DNA of 64,000 nucleotides. Source: Longimicrobiales bacterium (GTDB taxonomy: Bacteria; Gemmatimonadota; Gemmatimonadetes; Longimicrobiales; Gaopeijiaceae). Positions 1 to 7,672 of the stretch are shown here, piece by piece. The position numbers were made by a program, and so were the translations under genes. The first letter of the stretch is position 1; every line of letters starts with the position of its first letter. The DNA is taken from the NCBI GenBank assembly GCA_028279425.1, contig JANQNV010000316.1:18859-82858 (forward strand). Reading direction: 5' to 3'. The notes under the pieces are model-generated. The model was not told the origin of the DNA, searched no databases, and saw only the letters and a program-made list of their open reading frames with translations.

Positions 1-1248
1 CGAGGCGCCGACCGGGGCATCGATCGGCCAGCGCAACTCGAACTCGGCCCCGCCCTCGGGTCGGTTGCGGGCGGTGGCGGTCCCGCCGTGGATTTCCGCC
101 GCGCGTCGCACCATCGCGAGACCGAGGCCCGAGCCCTTGTGACGCGTGGTCACGTCGGGCAGCCAGATCTCGTCGAGCAGATGTTCGGGAACGCCGGGAC
201 CGTCGTCTCGAACCACGAGGCGCACGACGCCCGGGCCCGGCCCGAGAGCGAGCTCCACCTCGACCTCGCTCGACCTCCCGGTGTCGGGGAGGTCGGGCGC
301 CCCCTCCGAAACGGCTTCCACGGCGTTCACCACGAGGTTCCGCAAGGCCTGGGCAATCACGTCATGGTGCCCGTTGGCGAGGGGGATCGCCGTGTCGGCG
401 CGAAGACGCACGCGTACCTCGGGGGAATCGTGTACGTCGACGACGGCGCGGCACAATTCGACCAGGTCGATGTCGGCGGGCGGCCCCTCCGGAGGGCGGC
501 CGAACCGCGCGAACGAGCGCGCCATGTTGTCGAGCCGGTGTACCTCCTCCAGCAGAATCTCCGCAGCCTCGCGCACCTTGGGGTCGTCGTTTCTGGCGAG
601 GGTCGAGGCACTCATGCGCATCGGTGTCAGCGGGTTCTTGATCTCGTGCGCGACCCGGCGCGCCATCTCGGTCCAGGCGCGGAGCCGGGCGCTCTCGACC
701 TGTTCCTTGCGGGCGGTGTCGAGGCGTGCCGCGCCCGTACGCAAGGCGCGGCGAAGAACGCGGTACTCGCGCACCCCCGTGCCTGGACCGCGGTCGGGAG
801 GGAGCGGTTCACCGGCGCCGATGCGCTCCGTCCAATCGACGAGTTCCTGGATCGGCGCCGAGAAGTTTCGCGCGAGCAGCCGTGCGACCCAGGCGGCGAT
901 CCCGCTCAAGACCAGGGTGACGGCCACCGCGATCCACGGAAGGAGGCGGACGGCCCGATCGGCCACCAGCGCGTACAGACGCGATTGCCGAACGCTGGCC
1001 GAGAGGGCCTCGGTGTGCGATTCCGCGGCGCGCGCGACCACGCTGTCGGCGGGTGCTGCGGAGCGGGCGGCCTCCACGAGTTCGCGGCCTGAAGCCGCCA
1101 CCGCGTCCCACGGCCCGAGGGTGCCCGTCGTCGACCCCACCTGACGCACCGCGAGCGCCCCACCGATGAGAGCCAGTGCCGTCGGAACGACGGCCACGGC
1201 GAGAAGTGCGGCGAAGACGCGACTGCGAAAGCTGGTGATACGGACCAT
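1..1248 (-). CDS. NtrY-like sensor histidine kinase, 3' end outside the window
   Basis: Membrane sensor kinase that would autophosphorylate on histidine and pass the phosphate to a response regulator, none of which is visible here. From the ATG at 1248 the frame stays open for 416 codons to the left edge, so the C-terminus is cut off. It shows two membrane helices (about residues 11-33 and 102-122) around a short periplasmic stretch, a HAMP-like linker, the H box RRVAHEIKNPLTPMRMS with phospho-acceptor His201, N box LRNLVVNAVEA (~302), G1 box DDGPGV (~348) and G2 box KGSGLGL (~371). The KNPLTP form of the H box is typical of NtrY-like kinases. An AAGGAT lies a few bases ahead of the start. 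It is divergent from the gene at 1381. The stimulus is unknown. Confidence 0.9.
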   Translation of the reverse strand, partial: MVRITSFRSRVFAALLAVAVVPTALALIGGALAVRQVGSTTGTLGPWDAVAASGRELVEAARSAAPADSVVARAAESHTEALSASVRQSRLYALVADRAVRLLPWIAVAVTLVLSGIAAWVARLLARNFSAPIQELVDWTERIGAGEPLPPDRGPGTGVREYRVLRRALRTGAARLDTARKEQVESARLRAWTEMARRVAHEIKNPLTPMRMSASTLARNDDPKVREAAEILLEEVHRLDNMARSFARFGRPPEGPPADIDLVELCRAVVDVHDSPEVRVRLRADTAIPLANGHHDVIAQALRNLVVNAVEAVSEGAPDLPDTGRSSEVEVELALGPGPGVVRLVVRDDGPGVPEHLLDEIWLPDVTTRHKGSGLGLAMVRRAAEIHGGTATARNRPEGGAEFELRWPIDAPVGAS

Positions 1249-1380
1249 CTTGCGATCCTTGCGCGTCGACCCGAACCCGGAGAACTCTGGAAAGAGGGCC
1301 CGTGTAGGAACAAGAGGTGGATCCGACGGGCCATCGAAGGTTGACGCGGTTGCGATTGTGCGGCAAGAAAGGAGTTCACG

Positions 1381-2097
1381 ATGATCCTCCCGACGATTCG
1401 TGCCTCGATCTCACGAGACGATGCCCTGCATCTCGTCGAGCTTCTCGGGCGCAACGACGCGGAGCTCCGTGACGCGGCCCGCCAGCGGCTGGAGGACCAT
1501 GGAGTGGACGCCCTTCTCGACGACCCCCGAGTGCGGAACGCGCTCCTCACGGACCCGGATGTGCGCGTCCCACCCGGCGTCGTGTTCTTCGTGCTGGTGC
1601 GGCAGGCCTTGATCGAGAGTGGGGTCGACGATGCCCCGACCGCCGACTTCGTGGCGTCGCTCGTGCTCGCCTTCGGGCGGGCCCGCGCCGCCTATCGCCC
1701 CAGCGACGACGACACGACCGAGTACTTCTACCTGGTCGATCTGCTCGCGGAGCTTCGTTCGGCCGATACCCGGCGGGCGTTCTTGCTGCGATCCCATCTG
1801 GGCAACTACTCGCTCTGGCTCGCCGGGCTGTTTCCCGACTACCTCGAGCGCCGGCACCGGCGGCGCGGCGCGCCGTCGATGGGCTACTTCGACCGTCTCG
1901 GTTCGTCGGGCTATGCCGTCGCCGCCCAGAGTCGTGAGGCGGAGGTTCTGGGAGTGCGCGACGTGTTCGATCGCGTCGGTCGGGACTTCGTGAAGGTGCG
2001 CTTCGCCCTCAATCATGTATCGGAGCGCGTGATGTGGCCGTCCGGCGGGGATCCCGTGAGTCGGCTGATTCGAGGGGTGGAGCGGGACAGCCGATGA
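1381..2097 (+). CDS. Hypothetical protein, 238 aa
   Basis: Family not recognised. The protein is soluble, without signal peptide or membrane helix, and rich in charged helices. Its N-terminal ~60 residues look like a short helical repeat (ELLGRNDAELRDAARQRL). The start is well supported: AAAGGAG lies 6 bases before the ATG. The stop overlaps the start of the next gene as ATGA, so the two are probably co-transcribed and translationally coupled. It is divergent from the sensor kinase. No function can be assigned. Confidence 0.7.
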   Translation: MILPTIRASISRDDALHLVELLGRNDAELRDAARQRLEDHGVDALLDDPRVRNALLTDPDVRVPPGVVFFVLVRQALIESGVDDAPTADFVASLVLAFGRARAAYRPSDDDTTEYFYLVDLLAELRSADTRRAFLLRSHLGNYSLWLAGLFPDYLERRHRRRGAPSMGYFDRLGSSGYAVAAQSREAEVLGVRDVFDRVGRDFVKVRFALNHVSERVMWPSGGDPVSRLIRGVERDSR

Positions 2098-2390
2098 AGC
2101 GGAACGACGGGGTCGAGGTGTGTCCCCACTGCTGGATGGTCAATCCAGGTCCGTTCCGACTGTGCTCCCGCTGCGGCGCCGCGATGGACACGCTGCTTCA
2201 AGAGTCTGGAGGGTTGCGTCGGTCGGCGCCCATCCAGAGTCCGGTCCCGGTCGATGGATCACGGATTCGGCCTCTGGGCCGGGTCGTGCTGGGCGCCTTC
2301 GTGGTGATTCTCGCCCTCGGCTACTTCGTCCAGCTTCTTCCCCCAACGAACGGATTCGAGGGGAGGGCCGCCGAGGCCGCGTTCCCCTGA
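2094..2390 (+). CDS. Small zinc-ribbon membrane protein, 98 aa
   Basis: Starts inside the ATGA overlap with the preceding stop. An in-frame ATG at 2034 would add 20 residues but lies inside the upstream gene. A four-cysteine zinc ribbon (Cys10, 13, 24, 27; CPHCW...CSRC) is followed by a low-complexity linker and one membrane helix at about residues 62-82, ending in a short tail. This looks like a membrane-anchored zinc-ribbon adaptor of unknown partner. Its last ~130 bases overlap, on the opposite strand, the 3' end of the PilB/GspE gene, whose own C-terminus also carries zinc ribbons. The Cys pattern and coupling make it credible. Confidence 0.65.
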   Translation: MKRNDGVEVCPHCWMVNPGPFRLCSRCGAAMDTLLQESGGLRRSAPIQSPVPVDGSRIRPLGRVVLGAFVVILALGYFVQLLPPTNGFEGRAAEAAFP

Positions 2391-4187
2391 TTCACCCGGG
2401 GCTCGTTCGGCTCGGTCGCTGACGGGCGAAGGATGCCCACACCGCGTGCAGAACTTCCACCCGGGCCGCATCCGGGTCCCGCATCCGCACCAGACGCCCT
2501 GCGCGCCACCGCACCATGGGCATACGCGAGCCCCGGACGGCACCACCCGACGGCAGCTGGCGCAGGGAGAGCCCGCCGACGGATCACCTCGGAGCACTCG
2601 TGCCGCCTCGAACTCCAGGGTACGCCCCTCTGCCACCGCTCGTCGGGCGTCGTCGGCGAGGCTCGTCATGCCCGCTTCTCGCGCGAGACGCCGCAGCGTC
2701 ATCGCGCTGGCGCCGCTCGTCACCGCCTCGCGCAGTCGGTCGTCCATGGCCAGAACCTGGAAGATCCCGGTTCGACCCGAGAAGCCCTCCTGGCATTCGG
2801 CACATCCTCCGCCCGCGCAGCGACGGCAGACCACGCGCACCAGTCGCTGCGCGATCACTCCGGTGAGGCCGGCGGCCACCAGGTAGGCCGGCACGCCCAT
2901 ATGAAGCAGGCGAGCCACCGCGCCGGGGGCGTCGGTCGTGTGGAGGGTCGACAACACGAGGTGGCCGGTGACGGCGGCGCTCATGGCGATCTCTGCCGTC
3001 TCGCGGTCACGGATCTCACCGACCATGATCACATCGGGGTCCTGCCGCAGACTGGCTCGCAGCGCTGCCGCGAAGGTGAGCCCCGCGCGCGATGCGACCT
3101 GCACGTGCACGACCCCCGGAATGCGGTACTCGACCGGGTCTTCGAGCGCGACGACGTTGAGGCGCCCTCGGTCCAGGGCGCCGAGAATCGCCTTCAGGGT
3201 GCTGCTCTTGCCCGAGCCGGTCGGCCCGGTGGCGAGGACGACCCCCTGATGGGCCCCGATGATGCGCTCGAGACGGCCGCGCTGCCGGGGCGAGAGACCC
3301 AGAGCGGGTAGGCCGCCGGGCACCCGGGCGGGGTCGAGGACCCGCACCACCGCCTTTTCGCTCCGGCCCACCGGCAGGGTGGAGACCCTCAGCGAGAGGG
3401 TGACGGTGTCTCGGTCGATCGAGAGGCCGCCGTCCTGGGGGCGTCGGCGGACCGAAATGTCCATGCCCGCCATGATCTTGAGCCGTGACAGCACCGCGTT
3501 GCGAACCCCCGCTGGGAGCTCGTGGGTGTGACGCAGGATCCCGTCGATACGGTGCCTCACGACCAGTCGGTCGCCGTCGGGCTCGAGATGGATGTCGGAG
3601 GCACGCTGGTCCAGCGCCGTGGCGATCATCTCGTCGACCAGGCGGACCACCGGAGCCGCCGAGGCCGCCTCTTCGAGTGCGTCGGGGTCGTCGTGACCCT
3701 CGTCGGGTGTCAGGTCGGCGACCAGGTGGTCGAGTTCCCGGCCGTATGCGGCGTCGAGCGCCTGGCCGAGGGTCGATGGGGAGACCACGACGGCCTCGAC
3801 ACGGCGACCCGTGCGAAACCCCACGTCGCGAAGGGTCTCGAGGTCGAGAGGGTCCGCCGTCGCCACCCGGAGGCGGCGTGGACCAGCCGCCAACGGCACC
3901 ACACACGATGCCCGCGCACGCTCGCGATCGAGGAGCCCTGCCGCGGCGGGGTGTGGGTCGAGCGGTGGCTCGCCGTATCTCAACCCGAGCTGTCGAGCGA
4001 GCAGCCGCGCCACGGTTTCGGCGTCGACCCATCCCTTGCGGACGAGGAGTTCGCCCAGGCGGAGTCCACTCCCGGCCTGGAGCTGAAGGGCCTCTTCGAC
4101 TTGAGCCTGGGTCACGCGGCCGGTGTCGACGAGCAGGTGACCGAGGATCTTGGGCGGGGCGGCGGTCGTGGGATTCGGCACGCCCAC
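2259..4187 (-). CDS. PilB/GspE-type secretion or pilus assembly ATPase with extra C-terminal zinc ribbons
   Basis: Hexameric ATPase that powers type IV pilus extension or type II secretion at the inner membrane. 642 aa: N-terminal MshEN/GspE_N domain (~12-150), then the ATPase with Walker A GPTGSGKSST (~321-330), Asp box, Walker B DPDVIMVGEIRD (~383) and His box (HTTDAPGA). The GspE-type tetracysteine module is at Cys454, 457, 462 and 465. After the usual end at ~535 there are about 105 extra residues with further CxxC pairs (Cys542/545, 556/559, 567/569, 580/583). The start is GTG at 4187, with another in-frame GTG at 4181. No other pilus or secretion gene is in the window. It lies 68 bases downstream of the metalloenzyme gene on the same strand. 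Confidence 0.9.
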   Translation of the reverse strand: MGVPNPTTAAPPKILGHLLVDTGRVTQAQVEEALQLQAGSGLRLGELLVRKGWVDAETVARLLARQLGLRYGEPPLDPHPAAAGLLDRERARASCVVPLAAGPRRLRVATADPLDLETLRDVGFRTGRRVEAVVVSPSTLGQALDAAYGRELDHLVADLTPDEGHDDPDALEEAASAAPVVRLVDEMIATALDQRASDIHLEPDGDRLVVRHRIDGILRHTHELPAGVRNAVLSRLKIMAGMDISVRRRPQDGGLSIDRDTVTLSLRVSTLPVGRSEKAVVRVLDPARVPGGLPALGLSPRQRGRLERIIGAHQGVVLATGPTGSGKSSTLKAILGALDRGRLNVVALEDPVEYRIPGVVHVQVASRAGLTFAAALRASLRQDPDVIMVGEIRDRETAEIAMSAAVTGHLVLSTLHTTDAPGAVARLLHMGVPAYLVAAGLTGVIAQRLVRVVCRRCAGGGCAECQEGFSGRTGIFQVLAMDDRLREAVTSGASAMTLRRLAREAGMTSLADDARRAVAEGRTLEFEAARVLRGDPSAGSPCASCRRVVPSGARVCPWCGGAQGVWCGCGTRMRPGWKFCTRCGHPSPVSDRAERAPGESGERGLGGPPLESVRWGKKLDEVAEGENHHEGAQHDPAQRPNP

Positions 4188-4255
4188 ACGTTGCCGCCGG
4201 GGCCCGGGCGGTAGGATGGCCTGGCGCGGCGGTCCCTACGGCCACGTCGTCGACA

Positions 4256-5188
4256 CTAGTCGTCGCCCCGCGCTCCGTCACTCGCGCCCACCTGATCCAG
4301 GACGGCCGAGGCGACGTCGCTGAGGCTCGCGAGGGCGGCGGCGAGGTCCGCAGCGCCGGGCCCGACGGCGAGACCGAGCGCCGGATTCCGGGTGTGTCCG
4401 ACCCCGACCTCCTCGACGTTGCCGTGGTCGCTGACCACGAGGAGGGCGCGGTCGTCGGCCAGCCCCTGAAGGATCCCGTCCAGAAACCCGTCTACGCGCT
4501 CGAGCGATGCAACCGCCCCCGCCATCCCGCCTCGATGTCCGGCCGTATCGGTGCTGTAGTGCGCGAAAAAGGTGAGGTCGTGCGCGTTGGCGATCGCGGC
4601 CAGGTTCACACCCGCCTGGGCGGGTGCGATCGCGGGTGCGGCGTGGTCGCCGATCCAACGTCGCCAACCGTCGTTGACGATTTCGCTGGCCACGGCGCGC
4701 CCCTGGGCCAGGTCGTTGTGATCGCGTGTGAGCAGCCCTGCGGCCTTGGCGGCGAGGGGAGGGCCCGCGACTCGCCGGCGGTGACGCGCGCCCGGCCAGT
4801 CGCTCGGATACGCGTTGGCGAAGGCGGCGGTTCGGCCGCCCTCGAGGGCCCGGCCGAGGAAGTTGTCGCGCTCCACGAGAGGGCGCAGGCGGACCGGCAC
4901 CCACGGGCCGAAGTGGCTCCCGTGCAGCTCGGCCGCGTTCGTCCCGGTCAGCAGCGTGGCCTGGCCAGTCCCGCTCTGGGGCAGCCCGTCGATGCCGAGG
5001 GTGGCGTCGAGGGGAAAGGCGTGCACATGTGCGTCGACGCGGGCGACGATGGGCTCGGCGAGGCTCGGCATCGAATCGCCGAGCAGTCGCCGAAGCGTCG
5101 GGAGTCGGGCCCGGAAGAACGGATTGACCCCGGGGTCGGAGCGTCCGATCCCGACCCCGTCCAGAAAGACGACCAGAAGTGGGGTCAG
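4256..5188 (-). CDS. Alkaline-phosphatase-superfamily metalloenzyme (phosphoglycerate-mutase-like)
   Basis: Probably a two-metal phosphoesterase or mutase. The first in-frame ATG is at 5071, but that would remove the essential N-terminal metal-binding strand. Upstream, in frame, the sequence reads VVFLDGVGIGRSDPG, the hallmark first motif of this superfamily (metal-ligand Asp10). The only start that includes it is a CTG at 5188 whose bases overlap the TGA of the preceding gene (CTGA). No ATG, GTG or TTG is available in frame there. Other ligand motifs are DTAGHRG, SDHGNVEE and the late GHT. The product would be 310 aa. Substrate unknown. The CTG start is an inference; a frameshift is the alternative. 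Confidence 0.75.
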   Translation of the reverse strand: MTPLLVVFLDGVGIGRSDPGVNPFFRARLPTLRRLLGDSMPSLAEPIVARVDAHVHAFPLDATLGIDGLPQSGTGQATLLTGTNAAELHGSHFGPWVPVRLRPLVERDNFLGRALEGGRTAAFANAYPSDWPGARHRRRVAGPPLAAKAAGLLTRDHNDLAQGRAVASEIVNDGWRRWIGDHAAPAIAPAQAGVNLAAIANAHDLTFFAHYSTDTAGHRGGMAGAVASLERVDGFLDGILQGLADDRALLVVSDHGNVEEVGVGHTRNPALGLAVGPGAADLAAALASLSDVASAVLDQVGASDGARGDD

Positions 5189-5745
5189 GGTCCGGCGGGC
5201 CGGATGTCGACGGTGACCTGCACCTCGATGTGGCCCATGTCGGCCCGGTCGCGCATCGCGTCACGCACGCGAGGCTCCACCTTCTTCCACGCCTCCATCA
5301 CCCCGTCGCGCAGGCGAGCCCGCAGAACCCGGAGGGCGTTGACGTCGGCACGCGTCGTCTTGGTCTCCTTGCGCGCCTCCAGAAGATCGTTCTCGACGAT
5401 CTCGAAGGGTGTCATCCCGAAATCGTCGGCTCGATCGTGATCCAGGTAGCGGATCGCGAGGCTGACGTCTCCGCGGGCGTGGTGACTGGACACGTCGCCG
5501 ACGGCCTGGAAGCGCTGGGCGAGCGGGCCGAGGGCCGCCGACTGCGCGCAGGTCACGTAGCCCCGTTCCACGGCCTTGAAGATGCGCTTGATACGCTCGG
5601 GCGTGGTGGCATCGACGTCGGGCACTTCGGTGTCGAGCTCGCGACCGTTGGCCTGACGCTCCGAGCCGCGCATTCCGCTTTCGTCCCGGCTACGTGCCCG
5701 GTCGATACTGTCGAGAATTCGGTCGGGATTGGTGCGGAACGACAT
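5185..5745 (-). CDS. Hypothetical protein, 186 aa
   Basis: Not recognised. The protein is soluble, strongly charged and helical, with no signal peptide. Its N-terminal ~45 residues look disordered and the rest contains repeated Arg/Asp/Glu heptad-like stretches. It is the first gene of a minus-strand group and its stop overlaps the apparent CTG start of the metalloenzyme by three bases, so the pair is probably translationally coupled. The start ATG at 5745 has a GAGGTC 6 bases upstream. Confidence 0.65.
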   Translation of the reverse strand: MSFRTNPDRILDSIDRARSRDESGMRGSERQANGRELDTEVPDVDATTPERIKRIFKAVERGYVTCAQSAALGPLAQRFQAVGDVSSHHARGDVSLAIRYLDHDRADDFGMTPFEIVENDLLEARKETKTTRADVNALRVLRARLRDGVMEAWKKVEPRVRDAMRDRADMGHIEVQVTVDIRPAGP

Positions 5746-5938
5746 GCGGGGACCTCATACGGCGGGTTGAATCAAGGACCCTGACGATAACCTCGGTCCG
5801 CGCCGCCGGCCAAGCCCGAATGCGAGCTGGAAGATTCCGCTGGTCGCCCCCGTAGACGATACTGTACGGCCTGGGGCGACCCGTGGTCTCGCCCTGCTTT
5901 CGACGATCCCGACACCGAACAACGTGGAGTCTGATTTC

Positions 5939-6793
5939 ATGCGTTCCAGAGCCCTCCTTCCGACGTTGCTGGTCGCCCTCCCCCTGGCGGGATGTGCCGG
6001 CGGTACCGCCGCCCCCGGCCAGATGTCGGGGCCCCCTGCCCTCGCGTATGCGCCCCCTCCTGCGGGAACGGCGACCTACGTACAGGGCGATACGGTCCAG
6101 ATGGAGATGGACATGGGTGGCCAGATGATGGATGTCACCGTGGCCATGTCTTCGTTGCTCGACCTCGCGTACGCGGGCACGGGCGACGCCATCGAAGTGA
6201 CGGCCACCTATCGCGACTTCGAGATTACGGCGAGCAATCCCATGGCGGGGACGCAGAGCGGCGACGAGAGTGAGATCGACGGGCCGATCGTCTTCACGAT
6301 CGATCGCCGAGGCGAAGGCACTTTGGTCTCGGCTCCGACCATCGACGGAGTCTCGGCCCAGGCCGTGAGCCCGGCTTCGATGGCGGCGGGCTTCTTCCCC
6401 CGGCTCCCTGGCCGTGCCGTGAGTGCGGGCGAAATGTGGACCGATACCGTCAACATCAGCACCGACGAGGAGACGGGCACGAACGAGGGGACCACGATCT
6501 ACGAGTTCACCGCGGTGGGCGACACGGTCGTGAATGGCGCCACCCTGCTGAAGGTCACGTTCAACAGCACGGACGAGCGCATGACCGAAATGTCGCAGAT
6601 GGGTGCCGAAATCACACAGGACGTGTCGGGCGAGGGTGAGGGATTCTACCTCTGGGACGCCGGGCGCAGCCTCGTGGTCGAGCAATACATGGAAGCCCGG
6701 CTCCGCGGCACGATGGAAGTGTCGATGGCCCCGGTACCCTTCGGGCTCGACATGGTGGTCGTACAACACCTGAGGCTCGACGAAGGAAGCTGA
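5939..6793 (+). CDS. Lipoprotein of unknown function, 284 aa
   Basis: Exported lipoprotein: MRSRALLPTLLVALPLAGC is a signal peptide with lipobox LAGC (Cys19). The start at 5939 is preferred over an in-frame ATG at 5924 because it puts the signal peptide at the N-terminus and has GGAG upstream. The mature protein is beta-rich and acidic, without a domain I can name. It loosely resembles DUF6263-like exported proteins. The YIP1 gene follows 25 bases later on the same strand. Confidence 0.75.
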   Translation: MRSRALLPTLLVALPLAGCAGGTAAPGQMSGPPALAYAPPPAGTATYVQGDTVQMEMDMGGQMMDVTVAMSSLLDLAYAGTGDAIEVTATYRDFEITASNPMAGTQSGDESEIDGPIVFTIDRRGEGTLVSAPTIDGVSAQAVSPASMAAGFFPRLPGRAVSAGEMWTDTVNISTDEETGTNEGTTIYEFTAVGDTVVNGATLLKVTFNSTDERMTEMSQMGAEITQDVSGEGEGFYLWDAGRSLVVEQYMEARLRGTMEVSMAPVPFGLDMVVVQHLRLDEGS

Positions 6794-6818
6794 GCCTACG
6801 GTAAGGGGCGGGCCGCCG

Positions 6819-7505
6819 ATGGAGGCCGACGCTTCGGACGGCACCTCTACGAGGCCCGCCCCCCTACCTGTGCGGTTCGCACAGGTCTTCATCTCGCCGA
6901 TTCGGCTCTTCGACGGTCTGGGGGAGCGTCCCGTCTGGGGTGCGGCTCTCGTGTTGGGCGGTGTTCTGGTCGTCGCCGGCATCTTCGCGATTCCCACCGA
7001 CGTGTGGAACGAGTTCGTCCGGGCGCAACTCCTCGAGACGGGTCAGCCCATCCCCGAGGGGGTTCAGCTCGGGGGCCGTCTCTTTCGCTGGTTCGGGGTG
7101 GTCGGGGGAGTCGTCTTCTGGTTCATCTGGGCCTTCCTTCTGTCGGGCGTCGTCACCTTCGCCTTCGCCTTCGTGCTCGGTGATGAGGTTCACTACCGTC
7201 AGGTGCTCTCCGCGGCGGCCCACTGCCTTCTGATTCCCGCCTTGGGTGGCCTGCTGGTTCTCCCTCTGCGGGTGATGCAGCGGGACCCGCAGTTGGTGCT
7301 CAGCGTGGGCACCTTCCTTCCCTTCCTCGAGGGCTATCCGGCGGCCCTCCTCCAAAGCCTGGATCTATTCTCTCTTTGGGCGTTCGGGCTGCTCGGCGTG
7401 GCCGTCACGCGCTTCGATCGACGGCGTTCCCCCGCCGTCGCAGTCACCATCGTAGTGGGCGTCTTCGTCGGATTGATGGCGGTCACGGCTGCTTTTCAGC
7501 GCTGA
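6819..7505 (+). CDS. YIP1-family integral membrane protein
   Basis: 228 aa with about five hydrophobic helices (roughly residues 40-58, 88-112, 118-140, 150-165, 200-222) after a short polar N-terminus containing FISPIRLFDGL, the kind of lead-in seen in bacterial YIP1-domain proteins. The Asp/Pro arrangement before helix 1 also fits YIP1. Role unknown in bacteria. It is downstream of the lipoprotein at 5939 and may share its transcript. Confidence 0.75.
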   Translation: MEADASDGTSTRPAPLPVRFAQVFISPIRLFDGLGERPVWGAALVLGGVLVVAGIFAIPTDVWNEFVRAQLLETGQPIPEGVQLGGRLFRWFGVVGGVVFWFIWAFLLSGVVTFAFAFVLGDEVHYRQVLSAAAHCLLIPALGGLLVLPLRVMQRDPQLVLSVGTFLPFLEGYPAALLQSLDLFSLWAFGLLGVAVTRFDRRRSPAVAVTIVVGVFVGLMAVTAAFQR

Positions 7506-7672
7506 GCCGATCGCGGCTTCTTCGCCGTCCTCCGCCCGATCCCTTCGAACTCGCTCGCCGTCGGCCGACTCTCCATCGATAAACGTTTTGCGCACCCAAG
7601 GTGTCTCCTTGGGAGCTTGCCCGGATCGGGGCCGCACGCAGCGCCTCACATACCCGAAGACGCTCCTGTCTC

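Noticed and set aside
88..1144. Plus-strand open frames over the sensor kinase
   Set aside because: The minus strand has H, N and G boxes in order; the plus frames are Arg/Gly-rich.
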